Shown: piece by piece, positions 19,675 to 30,313 of the stretch
Position numbering within the stretch: position 1 is the first letter of the stretch
Layout: every line of letters begins with the position of its first letter
Source: Adiantum capillus-veneris
Taxonomy: Eukaryota > Streptophyta > Polypodiopsida > Polypodiales > Pteridaceae
Direction: 5' to 3'
Assembly (NCBI GenBank): GCA_014529385.2
Contig: CM043953.1
Location: 64,744,372-64,808,371, forward strand
DNA length: 64,000 nucleotides
Translations under genes and position numbers: made by a program
Notes under the pieces: model-generated
What the model was told of the DNA's origin: nothing
What the model saw: only the letters and a program-made list of their open reading frames with translations
The model's database searches: none

Positions 19675-22356
19675 TTAACACTAGGTTGGTAATGGAACAC
19701 TTTTATGTCCTCGGACACTTTTATGTCTTGTTAAGTGACCATTTTCCTTGAATTATGTCAAGAGTTTCAAAATGGATTTTGAGGTGCTATCTATCTAGAA
19801 AGTTGTCTCATGAGCTGAAAAAAACTCGACATTTTTTTGGATCCATCTTAACACTAGGTTGGTAATGGGACACTTTTATATCCTGGGACACTTTTATGTC
19901 TTGTTAAGTGACCATTTTCCTTGAATTATGTCAAGAGTTTCAAAATGGATATTGAGGTGCTATCTATCTAGAAATTTGTCTCATGAGCTGAAAAAAACTT
20001 GACATTTTTTTGGAATATCAATTCCATCTTTAACCTTGTCCTTGCACAACATTTCACAACCTAAACTGTGTGAAAAAACGGGTCCTGTTTTTGGTTTTTT
20101 TCAACTTTTTGCAACTATACCACTCTAGAATTCATGTTTGTGAGGTCTATAATGCTAGATAACTATCTTTAGTAGTCCTCAACATGTCGTGATGCTTCTA
20201 GGGAGAAATAAATGTTAAAGTTGTAAGTTATGACCAAATTACAAAAATGGTCAAATCCTGTTTTTTAGCCAATTTTAGCTCTTCTATGATTTTTTTGGTG
20301 GCTTTCATGATATCCAAATGTAGTTTTGTTTTTCTATGTCCCATATTGTAACATAAAGCTAGTATTCCTTGAGTTTTGGGGCACCTAATACCCTATTTTG
20401 CATAGTACACAACGATGGTTGATTTTTTCTATTATAGAAGAAAACAAAACATTCTCGTATATCAAGTATAGCTTTTTCAATATTGCTAGTTTCTTATGAC
20501 AACTATATGCATTTTGTAGGTAGTAACCATATGTAGTCATAAGGATCAAATTTGGCTAGGTATTCATTAGTTTCTATGGGATTCTACAACTCATAATGTT
20601 GAACCTAGTTTTTTCATGTTTGCTGTATTTAGCACTTCATGTTTGTCCCCAAGATTTCCCTTGGTTAGAGATGTATTATTCTTTTGACATTCTCCATGGC
20701 TCCTTATGAACCTAAAGAACAATAGGGAACTAAGAAAACATGCATATATTATTTGTATTTAGCGTGGCTATAGAAACTTTGATGATAGGTTTGCAGAATG
20801 GTAAAAATTCAACTTTTTTGTACCTATTTCTTTTGGCAAAACAAAAAATAGTGAGTGAGAAGCAATCATATGTTTTGATCACCAACCCATTGAAGTTAAC
20901 TAGGGAATTAATCTCAAGTCCTACAAACATCCCTAATCTTATTTTTATACAAAAAAACGTAAGAAATGATTGTTTTGATGAAAATGTACTGGTCCATCAA
21001 CTTTGGAGGCTTGGTGGGACCAAAAGATGAGAAATTTTACAAGTCTCTTATTTTTTCCATGTGTAGTAGGCCTTAAACTATAACCTCATGAAAGGATTTT
21101 ACAAAATGGGTGGATCTACTATGGTTTTGGAGGTTTTTCTCAAAACCCTGAAAGGACACTTTTATGTCCTGTTAGGTTACCAACCTAGTGTTAAGCCTTG
21201 TCCTTGCACAACATTTCACAACCTAAACTGTGTGAAAAAACGGGTCCTGTTTTTGGCTTTTTTCAACTTTTTGCAACTATACCACTCTAGAATTCATGTT
21301 TGCGAGGTTTATAATGCTAGAGAACTATCTTTAGTAGGCCTCAACATGTCCTGATGCTTCTAGGGAGAAATAAATGTTAAAGTTGTAAGTTATGACCAAA
21401 TTACAAAAACTTTCAAATCCTGTTTTTTAGCCAATTTTAGCTCTTCTATGATTTTTCTGGTGGCTTTCATGATATCCAAATGCAGTTTTGATTTTCTATG
21501 TCGCATCTTGTAACATAAAGCTAATATTCCTTGAGTTTTGGAGCACCTAATACCATATTTCGCACAGTAGACAACGATGGTTGATTTTTTCAATTATAGA
21601 AGAAAACAAAACATTCTAGTATATCAAGTATAACTTTTTCAATATTGTTAGTTTCTTGTGACAACTACATGCATTTTGTAAGTAGTAACCATATCTAGTA
21701 ATAAGGATCAAATTTGGCTAGATATTGAATAGTTTCTATGGGATCCTACAACTCATAATGTTGAACCCAGTTTTTTCATGTTTGCTGTATTTAACACTTC
21801 ATCTTTGTCCCCAAGATTCCCCTTGGTAAGAGATGTATTATTCTTTTGACATGCTCCATGGCTCCTTATGAACCTAAAGGACAATTCGAAACTAAGAAAA
21901 CATGCATATATTATTTGTATTGAGCGTGGCTATAGAAACTTTGATGATAGGTTTGCAGAATGGTAAAAATTCAACTTTTTTGTACCTATTTCTTTTGGCA
22001 AAACAAAAAATAGTGAGTGAAAAGCAATCATATGTTCTGATCACCAACCCATTGAAGTTAACTAGGGAATTTATCTCAAGTCCTACAAAAATCCCTAATC
22101 TTAATTTTATGCAACAAAACGTAAGAAATGATTGTTTTGATGAAAATGTACTGGTCCATCAACTTTGGAGGCTTGGTGTGACCAAAAGATGAGAAATTTT
22201 ACAAGTTTCTTATTTTTTCCATGTGTAGTAGGGCTTGAACTATAGCCTCATGAAAGGATTTTACAAGATGAGTGGATCTACTATGGTTTTGGAGGTTTTT
22301 TTCAAAACCCTGAAAGGACACTTTTATGTCTTGTTAGGTTACCAACCTAGTGTTAA
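19675..22356. mobile_element. TTAA-bounded inverted-repeat element with duplicated ends
   Basis: The left end TTAACACTAGGTTGGTAA (19,675) is the exact reverse complement of the right end (22,339-22,356). The left-end unit is present twice in tandem (19,675 and 19,848, period 173). The body plus right end is also present twice in tandem (20,034-21,194 and 21,195-22,356, period about 1,162), so an internal right end lies at 21,177-21,194. Within each terminal unit GGACACTTTTATGTC recurs. The near-identical 96-codon frames at 20,740 and 21,902 have no recognised domain. The TTAA ends recall piggyBac-type duplication, but no transposase is present, so class is uncertain. Confidence 0.6.
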
Positions 22357-22579
22357 GTGTGCTCTTTTAATTCAATTCTATGTGCACGCTTATGTTTTTT
22401 TTTAAAAAAAAAGCTTAGAGATGTATTGATTTTAAAGTGGGATCTACCTCAGATCAAGGCCTAAAGTTGACGCCTACTTTTTTTGTCAAGGGCTATTTCG
22501 CCTATCAAAACAATCTCAAAATTGCCTGTCATTTTTTGTATTTATATCTTTAAGTTATCGTTATATTTTACATAAAGCT

Positions 22580-22879
22580 TGTGTACTCTTTGTCCTCATT
22601 GCACACCCTTTAACTTGATTAGACAAATCTTCTCTTGCAAGCACCAAATACCTTATTTGCCAAAGTCCCAAAGGCATTGTGACCAAGTCCACAACCCATT
22701 TGTAATGCATGGCTAATGGATAAGTAGGATATAGTCCATCAAGATGCCGTACATTTTAATACATTTGGCATATCACACAATACTCCACAAACTCAGCCAC
22801 ATCCTTGTACATCCCTTTCCACCAATACCTTTCTTTTACCTTGGCAAATGTTTCTTATACACCTTAATGTCCTGCCCAT
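22580..22879 (-). pseudogene. Element C (left part): Ty3/gypsy integrase zinc finger and start of catalytic core
   Basis: Read leftward from 22,879 the minus strand gives ETFAKVKERYWWKGMYKDV then AEFVEYCVICQ (H2C2-type integrase zinc finger with its C-x2-C), then LAMHYKWVVDLVTMPLG and YLVLAREDLSNQVKG, typical of the integrase core start. The reading continues directly from the fragment at 52,037 once element B and one CCCAT are removed (EFHESLW followed by GH-GV-ETFAKV). Stops are scattered, so it is an old dead copy. Confidence 0.82.
22875..22879. other. Target site duplication CCCAT, left side of element B
   Basis: CCCAT precedes the LTR start TGTTGAGCC and recurs at 52,037-52,041 after the right LTR. 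It defines the insertion of element B into element C. Confidence 0.93.
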
Positions 22880-23161
22880 TGTTGAGCCAGCAGAGGATCA
22901 CACCCACATTTTTGCTCACACTCATCATTTTGTAACTATTGATTGTAATAAATGTCTTTCCGACATTAATTTTGATTTGAGCCATTCATTAAGTAACGGG
23001 ACTCAATTGAGTTTCCAGCTTGTAATCCCGAAGTAATTTCACTTGCTGATGTAATTAGTTAGAGATGTTCTCACCTCCAAGGCTGAGGTATATAAGCCAA
23101 AGTTTTTGTAACCTAAAGGAGATTATTAATAAAAGTGAGTTTTGGAGCGCCGTGACTGTGT

Positions 23162-23240
<79 letters not shown>

Positions 23241-23864
23241 TTATCTACTTGCTACGCGAGCTACGGAGCCGCCATTGGAGAAGCGACACCGTCATTGTGT
23301 TAGCAACGGCGAGAGCTACGCACAGATACCAAGAGTGCGCACTATCGGCTTCTATGTGTGGTAAGTTCCTACCAGCTTCGGTGTGAGTTTTCTTCCAACT
23401 CGTGTGTCGAAATTGAGCGTGCAGTATATCTATAGAACCACAACGAGTAGAGCTACACATTAGTACCATCGGGGTCAAGTTTCGGTCACTTGTATATTTT
23501 GGCTTGTCTTCATACGCGTTTACCGCACGGAGTGGTTATAGGTTGAGTTTGTAGTTCAAGTCTTTAGGGTGTTGTTCTTACCTAGTGTATAGACTTCCCC
23601 TTGAGTTTGAGATCGATTCAATGATTCTAGATCCTGTTTCGTGTAGCATTCGTTCGTAGTACGGATTTCAGTCACTTGCGTATTTTAGAACTTAGATTTG
23701 ATTTCCTTAGTAGTGATTGTCATTAGAAGGTCGAGTAGGTGATTTGACACCCACCTAGTTGTTTCCATGCGCCTGCGGGTCAAGCTCCGTCCTCGTCTGA
23801 CAAATTTTGTTGTTGGTTGAGTTCTCGCTATTTAGCTTCCGCTAGCGGTGTAACCGCCTTAACA
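22880..23864 (+). repeat. Element B 5' LTR
   Basis: 985 bp, TGTTGAGCC...CCTTAACA. TATA box TATATAAG at 23,089-23,096, an AATAAA at about 23,127, a long GA run at 23,163-23,238 and a splice-donor-like GTAAGT at 23,361-23,366. The 20-bp length difference from the 3' LTR lies mainly in the GA run. Confidence 0.95.
23089..23096 (+). promoter_or_regulatory. TATA box of the element B 5' LTR
   Basis: TATATAAG, conserved at 51,281-51,288 in the 3' LTR and at the matching place in element A. The GA run begins about 70 bases downstream. Confidence 0.7.
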
Positions 23865-23866
23865 TT

Positions 23867-23884
23867 TGGCGCCGCTGCCGGGGA
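23867..23884 (+). other. Primer binding site of element B, tRNA-Asp type
   Basis: TGGCGCCGCTGCCGGGGA begins two bases after the LTR and differs from the exact tRNA-Asp complement (and from the site in A) by one T-to-C change. Confidence 0.87.
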
Positions 23885-25286
23885 CGAGAGCCCTAAGTAG
23901 GTGACCTTAAACTAATTCTACGAGGTGAGTCGTATAAACTACTTTGTATACTTTAGTTAGAAAAGATCTAGGAGTGGTGGACTCCGAAGATCTCGAGAGA
24001 TACTAGGAAGTGGGGTATTCCTGGGTTTTCCGTGTTGACAGTATTTTTAGTTTAGCTTAGATTTGTTTGTTGTTTTGTTGGTGTTGAGTAGTTGTTGATA
24101 GAAGAAGAATTTGCTAGTCCATGAGTGGCAGTGGATCTCTTTAAAATCACAATTACCAAACCCATTTTATGATTAGAAATAGCTTAGGTAGGACTTCATT
24201 TGATCCTGATCTAGAGCTAGTAATCATTGGAGTATTTGCTTGATATGGTTGATTGCATGTTAGATCACTAAACCGTCGAGTTAGTAGTGAAACTTGCAAT
24301 AAACAAAAGTCAGAGAAATTTTCTGTGTATCTGGGAGCTGGTGAGCACTTGAGAAAGCTTTAGGAAGGATTCTGTGCCAAAAAACTGGAAATCTGCAACT
24401 TTATACATCATACGCGTATGATGTCTAAATGACCAAACAAAGACCATAACAGAAATTTTTGACTTTACCAGAGTGTTCAAAAGGGGGGTTATACCCTAAT
24501 TTCAACTTAAAACAAGAGCATTAACACTCAAAGAAACCCAAAAAGACAAGCTGGAGTCCAAGAAACGCAAAGAATAGGAAATTTTGGATTCAGATCTTGT
24601 TTTTACATTCAAACCAGACAAAAACACTTGAAACTCAATTTTAAACATTGGAGAAGGCTTAAAACCAAGAATAGTCAAAATTTGGGAGAAAAGACATCAT
24701 ATGCGTATAATGTCTTTTAGCAAATCCACTGCTTATTTTTGATATCTGACCTGACAAGATTGTTACAAACACTGTAGAAAGCATAAATATCAAGTCTTGA
24801 CCCAAATTGATGAAAAAGACATCATACGCGTATGATGTCTTTGACCTAATTTTGGACATATTTTGATACTTTGCCAACACAGATCCATTGTAACAGCTGT
24901 CTAGAGGTTATATTTCAAGTTTCATCCCATTTGGATCATAATTGACCCAAAACAAGTCAAAAGCGAAAAATTGCCAAGAAAAGCCTAAATTAGCCATAAC
25001 TTGCTCAAACAGAGTTCAAACTGAATTTTGTGAGTGGACAGAGCATAAGGGGGCTACTGAGAGTGAGCATAACCAAAATAGTCCAAATCTGTGAAAAAAG
25101 ACATCATACGCGTATAATATCTTTTTCAGCATAACTGCAACAAAATTCTCACTTGATGAAACAGAAGTTGTCCAACTGACAAGATTAAACAATTGACCAA
25201 GTATCAATCAGTTTGGATCAATTCTGACCACAAAAACTTGGGAAAAAAAATTGCCGAGACAGAAAAGTTAAAGTCCTTTAGGGGAA
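23885..25286 (+). other. Element B gag leader
   Basis: Untranslated 1.4 kb between the primer site and gag, with four B-type palindromes. Text around them resembles the element A leader (for example AGTGTTCAAAAGG and TATACCCTAA after the first palindrome). No gene is seen. Confidence 0.75.
24403..25122. repeat. Palindrome array, B type, upstream of gag (AGACATCATACG + reverse complement)
   Basis: Copies lie at 24,403-24,426 (one mismatch), 24,691-24,714 (two mismatches), 24,817-24,840 (perfect) and 25,099-25,122 (two mismatches, in the right arm). Position 8 is A and position 17 is T, where element A has C and G. Confidence 0.94.
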
Positions 25287-26558
25287 TTGATGAATTTGAG
25301 ATCGAGCAGGAATCTCCAGAATAACCAACCAAAACAAGGGGAACAAGCAAGTGTCATATCAACCGAGGGAAGTGTAAACCAAAGTTGGGTGCAACCATTA
25401 GAGCCGATCTTTGAAGGAAGTATTTCTGATACTTCTTCGGAGAGACCTTACGAGATTTTCACCGAACACTTGGAACACTTGAACCTGAACAACAGAGAAA
25501 ATATGGCAGCGGGATCATCAAACCCTTCCGCCACAATGAAGCTATTGTTCATAAAATATCAGTACGACAATGAGCAAGGTGCCAAGATCTACAAAGATGG
25601 AATGGACCGCTATTGTGTAAAGATAGAAGATAGACCTAGTGAGTTCAAGGACTTAGTGCCTGTGAGCTATAGTGGAGATAGATATCTAGATGACGAGGGT
25701 ACCATGTACTTGGTAGTCCTAAACCCTAACATTGTGGACAAGTGGGGATTGATGGGCACCAAAGCCAAAGTAGATGAAGAACTCGAGGAGAAAGCACCAA
25801 TAATGAACTTCCTTGATGCGAGGTTAAGAAAAGAGAATGAAACTACAAGGATCAACACTGATAACATCTATGTGGGGCTATACAAATATAATAATGGGGA
25901 GCAAGATCTCTATTATAGATGTGAAGAACCCTACACCGGAGAGTTGACAGACCAAAAAAGACTTTATATCTTTACCTACACAGAGGGATCGGAAGTGAAA
26001 ATTGCCGCTTACGACAAGTATGGGAGGCAATACTCAACAATGGGCAAGAAAGAATTAGAAGGATATACATACTTTGGGGGACCACTACATCAGTATTATG
26101 TTACTTCTAGCTCACAAAGACCAGCACCAACAAATGGAGTGCAAAACCCAATGACGACAGGAGGACAAAGAACTCAGGCTTCTGACTCTTTCAGTCAACC
26201 TCAGTACTCGAAGCCCGGACCAATGGGATCATTACATTCACGAGAGTCAATGGATACGAATCGAGGTAGTGCAGTTCCAATCCCCACGTATACCACTCCA
26301 GGTCCAAGGTTCGAAGCGGAACCATCACATTTACCTCCTAGTAGTAGACTCAGGGCAAGGGAACTGACAAGGGTAACCCATGAAGTCCATGATGCTAGAG
26401 AAAGCTTTAGCCGGGACACAGGAGCAATGAGATTGGTAGCAGACCATAGACGTATGAGACCATCTCAAGTAGCCAAGTGTATGCCAAAGAAGTATAATGG
26501 TTCAGGAGATCCGAATGCACATGTGTCACTCTTTAAGCAAGTCTTAAGAGCTGAGTAG
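25287..26558 (+). pseudogene. Element B gag, N-terminal and start of capsid domain
   Basis: 423 codons from MMNLRSSRNLQNNQPKQ. After about 190 residues without known similarity comes the block shared with A (GLYKYNN, YRCEEPY, LYIFTY, DKYGRQY), then a Ser/Pro/Gln-rich linker and the start of the capsid domain (MRPSQVAKCMPKKYNGSGDP). An in-frame TAG at 26,556-26,558 interrupts the capsid domain, which continues in the same frame. This N-terminal extension is missing from A. Confidence 0.88.
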
Positions 26559-26615
26559 ATAACAGATTTCCATACACAATACGAGGGATTTGGTCTTACT
26601 CTAGAAGGTACGTCA

Positions 26616-27254
26616 TTGACATGGTTTCAACCACTGAACAAAGGGGGATTCCATGACATTGACCATTTGCTAAGAGAGTTTGCTGAGGAATTCTCAAAAC
26701 GAGGGATTAAGCACAATACGGTCTCACAAATATATGCTTTTAAACAGAGAGAACATGAAAAATTGAAGGAAGCTTCACTTCGCTTCAAACAATACATTGA
26801 GAGATGTCCAGTACGTGAACGACCACAAGATGACAGACTATCTGTTCTCTTTATTGAAGGATTGAGAAACGACACTCTCAAGAAGGATTTTCACTTGAAA
26901 GCTTGTACAAGTTTCGAGCAAGTAACGAGAGCAGCATTGTACTTAGTGGATAACTGTACGGTTTATGGAGAGGTGTCAGCGGATACAGATTTTGCATTCA
27001 GTAGCTCTTCCTCCGTAGCGAGCGAGACTACCACTAAAAAGAATGTTCAAACAACAACCATGCCAAATGTAGAGAAAATGATAGAAGATGCTCTAAAAAG
27101 GATGGAACCATACCAAAAACCATTGCCAAAACCACTGAAATGGTGTGCTATTGAACAAAAATGGACAAACCATCCAACAGAGGAGTGCTATTACAACAAA
27201 GGGTATGTAAGGGAGCGTCAGTATACACCTCCTGCTCAATTAGCACCACCTTAG
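26616..27254 (+). pseudogene. Element B gag, capsid domain (rest) and linker
   Basis: Same frame as the preceding segment. It contains LTWFQPLNKGGFHDIDHLL, FAEEFSKRGIKHNTVSQIYA, LRFKQYIERCP and ALYLVDNCTVYGE, the Retrotrans_gag pattern. The K-W-C...W-T-N-H...E-E-C-Y-Y block follows. The segment closes with an in-frame TAG at 27,252-27,254. Confidence 0.9.
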
Positions 27255-27299
27255 GTACATCCAGTACCTCGATACCCAACGGGAAATGTACCAGGACCT

Positions 27300-28151
27300 A
27301 TGGGGATAGAAAGACCGCAACCGGTATTGGGACAACAACCACCTTTACCAGGAGCAAGACCAGTGGGCATTAGATATGCACCAACCTTAGAGAATCAAGA
27401 AGAACAAGCCTTAGTGCCTGTTCAAGCCTATTATGAAGAATCTGGTGCACACATGTCTCCAACTGTGTATTACCCACCAGAAGAACCCAAACAACCAGAA
27501 CCATGGGGCATGATTGGGAATGTTGGAATAGCAACAGTTACAAGTGCTTCTGATGAAGAGAGATACAATTTGGATGCAAGAACATTGATGTTCATAGCTC
27601 ATGGAGGGTTAACAGGACAAAGACCATCCTATCCACAAAGGACGAATCAAGTGGGACCAAGACCGGCACTAGGACCCTGTTACAAGTGTGGAGGGGACCA
27701 TCTGATGAATGTTTGTCCACATACGGAAATCATTAGAATTAACGCTTATTGCACTGAGTGTGGGGTTACTCACTTCATTGAGGATTGTTCAAAGAATCCA
27801 AACAAAGTGCAAAAGACGACATTGAATATGCTAGAAACTATTCCTACCAGCAGTGGGTCTGAAAATGAAACTCTGATACCAACTCAAGTTGTTACTAGAG
27901 CTCAAGCTAAGAAAACCACTAGAGAACCTGAGAATGGAAAGTTAGCGACTGAAGTGGTTAGTCAAGGACCGCGGAGTCAGAGAAACACATGGAAAGCTAG
28001 AAAAGCACGCATGAAGTTGAGAAAAGAACGTGAAGACGCTATTCTAGCTGAGGAACTAAAGCAAACTAAAGATAGATTAGAAAAACTTGAGAGTCAAAAC
28101 GGGAAACGAGAGATGAGCCCAGAAAGAACGAAACAAAAGAGTATCAAAGAA
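27300..28151 (+). pseudogene. Element B gag, zinc knuckles and coiled region, cut by the CACTA insertion
   Basis: Same frame. Two CCHC-like knuckles are present: CYKCGGDHLMNVC (C-x2-C-x4-H-x4-C, about 27,680-27,716) and CTECGVTHFIEDC (C-x2-C-x3-H-x4-C, about 27,753-27,790). Before them lies a proline-rich stretch. After them comes a charged helical segment (ARKARMKLRKEREDAILAEE). The reading stops being gag at 28,151, where the CACTA element begins. Removing that element and one GAA joins KSIKE to TTSLSSGGSVLV at 36,207 in the same frame. Confidence 0.88.
28149..28151. other. Target site duplication GAA of the CACTA element, left
   Basis: GAA precedes CACTACAAGAGG and recurs at 36,204-36,206 after the right terminus. 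Three bases is the CACTA standard. Confidence 0.92.
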
Positions 28152-28169
28152 CACTACAAGAGGCTATTC

Positions 28170-28290
28170 ATATTAGCGACGCTCACACAGCGACGCTCAA
28201 AAAAAATTTCCCGGCGTCGCTATGAGCGTCGCAAATTTACAAGTAAATTTACGACGCTCATAGCGACGCCGGCTGGGCTAAAAAAAATAA
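28170..28290. repeat. 5' subterminal GCGACG repeats of the CACTA element
   Basis: GCGACG or its complement recurs in blocks such as GCGACGCTCA, CGGCGTCGCTATGAGCGTCG and CTCATAGCGACGCC, forming local inverted repeats. The 3' end (35,960-36,175) has the matching set. These are the expected binding region for the element's transposition proteins. Confidence 0.8.
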
Positions 28291-28360
28291 CAGAGAGCGC
28301 CCAAAAACTCATATCTCAGATCTGAGTTTTTCGGCGCCCTCAAGCAAGGAGCAGGTAACG

Positions 28361-28363
<3 letters not shown>

Positions 28364-28413
<50 letters not shown>

Positions 28414-28513
28414 CTCCACACACACACACACACACACACGAGGAGAGGAAGGAGAGCCAGGTATGCTCCTTCCCTCTCCTCACTCTCATGTTCCCTTCCC
28501 CTCTTTCTCTCTC

Positions 28514-28579
<66 letters not shown>

Positions 28580-28612
28580 TGTTTTTTTTAGAGAGAGAGA
28601 GAGAGAGAGAGA
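28364..28612. repeat. CT, CA and GA microsatellites in the CACTA 5' region
   Basis: A CT run (about 28,364-28,408), CA (28,419-28,440), CT/CA (28,511-28,577) and GA (28,590-28,612). Long open frames across this part on both strands are repeat translations. Confidence 0.95.
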
Positions 28613-28616
28613 GTAC

Positions 28617-28845
28617 AAACATAAACAAAAACGCACACACACATACATAAACAAAGAATGCACACACACATTGAGAGAGGAAAAGAGAGAGAGAGCATGC
28701 ATAAACAAAAAACGCACACATTGAGAGAGGAAAAGAGAGAGAGAACATGCATAAACAAAAAACGCACACATTGAGAGAGGAAAAGAGAGAGAAAACATGC
28801 ATAAACAAAAAAACGCACACACATTGAGAGAGAAAGAGAGAGAAA
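28617..28845. repeat. 50-bp minisatellite, about four copies
   Basis: The unit contains CATGCATAAACAAAAAACGC then ACACATTGAGAGAGG. CATGCATAAAC recurs at 28,696, 28,746 and 28,796, an exact 50-base period, with a less regular first copy upstream. Confidence 0.9.
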
Positions 28846-29022
28846 CTAATTTAACGTCGTAGGAAACTAATTAAAATTAAAAGACCTAAAGATCTAGCCG
28901 ACGAGGAGTTGAACTCAAGACCTATTATTCAAGAGGGAAATGGCATAACCAATCTATCATACTTGGCATGGGTGATAGAAAGGTTATACCATTTATCTCT
29001 TTTTATTGGCACACACATCCAC

Positions 29023-29165
29023 ACACGCGCACACACACAAGAAGAAGAGAGTTATAACGTCGTAGGAAACTATCCTAAAAGACGTTAAAGATTAGGTTAG
29101 ATGTAGACTTACGTTAAATTAGATTTAGGTTTATTTAAGTTAAATTAGATTAGATTTAGGTTTAT
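29023..29165 (+). repeat. Direct repeat flanking the captured gene, left copy
   Basis: CA run, then AAGAAGAGAGTT, CGTCGTAGGAAACTATCC, AAGACGTTAAAGATTAGG and TTACGTTAAATTAGATTTAGG-type sequence. It recurs at about 29,743-29,885 after the captured fragment. A shorter third relative begins at 28,850 (ACGTCGTAGGAAACTAAT). Confidence 0.82.
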
Positions 29166-29231
29166 TTTTAGTTAGATTTACGTTTATTTACGCTAGATTT
29201 AGATTTACGTTATATTAGATTAGATTTAGGT

Positions 29232-29590
29232 CTCCATAGACTGCGATGCCTGCATGAAGCGGGTGAAGAAAGCCCTCAATGGAATATAGGGTATTGCTGC
29301 CTTCACTCATGGTGGGCTCCGTCGATCCAAAATTAATGGTGAAATGTCTTCAGAAGATAGGGAAGAAGGTGGATCTTCAGGGCGGCAAGAGTCACTACAT
29401 CCCCGACAATGACCATCTAGACAACCTCTAGTCATTCAACAACAACTTCAAAGTTAGTAACAAGAGCAAGAACGGTCCAAAGGGCCAATTGCTGTCGTCA
29501 GATGTGGATGGAGATGAGGCAGCGTCACCGCCGGAAGTAAACTCTCACATCTTTAGTGATGAGAATGCCAACTCTTGTCGAGTTATGTGA
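29232..29590 (+). pseudogene. Captured fragment of an HMA-domain, CaaX-ending gene (HIPP-type)
   Basis: Within the CACTA element. The frame starting at 29,239 reads DCDACMKRVKKALNGI, the CxxC metal-binding loop and first helix of a heavy-metal-associated domain, then a stop. After a frame change, 29,315 onward reads GSVDPKLMVKCLQKIGKKVD then LQGGKSHYIPDNDHLDNL, the second half of the HMA fold. One TAG later the same frame continues SFNNNFKVSNKSKNGPKGQ to ENANSCRVM and TGA at 29,588-29,590. C-R-V-M fits a CaaX isoprenylation motif, which together with HMA defines plant HIPP metallochaperones. The middle strands of the HMA fold are missing. It is a transduplicated host fragment, not a working gene. 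The donor locus is unknown. Confidence 0.85.
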
Positions 29591-29721
29591 AAAATTATGT
29601 GTTAAATCAGTTTTAAGGTTCTTATAATCCCTGTTAGTTTAGTTCTTTGTTTTTAATATAACATAATTTACGTTAGATTTAGATTTATGTTGTATTAGTT
29701 TAGACTTAGGTTTATTTAGGT

Positions 29722-29742
<21 letters not shown>

Positions 29743-29759
<17 letters not shown>

Positions 29760-29885
29760 GAAGAAGAGAGTTTTAACGTCGTAGGAAACTATCCCAAAAG
29801 ACGTTAAAGATTAGGTTAGATGTAGACTTACGTTAAATTAGATTTAGGTTTATTTTTAGTTAGATTTACGTTTATTTAGATTTAC
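29743..29885 (+). repeat. Direct repeat flanking the captured gene, right copy
   Basis: Matches 29,023-29,165 with few changes (for example TTTTAACGTC for TTATAACGTC). Together the two copies bracket the HMA fragment and about 150 bases on each side. Confidence 0.82.
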
Positions 29886-30176
29886 GCTTATTTACGTTAG
29901 ATCGAGTCCACGCAAGAATTACTTACGGTTTAGGGTTTAGAGTTAGACGAACAGTGAAAAGATCTACTGTGAAAAGATGTTAAGATGCTGTGAAGTGCTA
30001 CAGCTAGAGAAGAGGCGAAGGGGTTTTGTCCACTACATGCAGTATCATGTAGACGTGGGTCTGTAGATTTCTTGTACCCACAAATATAGGTATTGACCAA
30101 TAAAGACGAGATTATAACCCGATGGTTCTGATCTCCGTGCACCTCTAGACCGAGGTGTGCGGGGATTGGACATGAC

Positions 30177-30249
<73 letters not shown>
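30177..30249. repeat. GA microsatellite upstream of the CACTA transposase gene
   Basis: About 36 GA units, ending 64 bases before the transposase ATG at 30,314. It may lie in the transcript leader, but no promoter element was identified with confidence. Confidence 0.95.
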
Positions 30250-30251
<2 letters not shown>

Positions 30252-30313
30252 GACGAAGAATGCCAATAGAATATTAAATTTGTTGTCCAGGTTATAAGAT
30301 TTTTATCCTCATT

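Noticed and set aside
20740-21030. Conserved 96-codon protein repeated at 21,902-22,192
   Set aside because: Similarity follows from the 1,162-bp tandem duplication of DNA. There is no recognisable domain and the flanks are equally conserved.
29232-29590. Functional HIPP gene carried by the transposon
   Set aside because: It has an internal stop, a frame change with loss of the middle of the HMA fold, and another stop before the C-terminal part.
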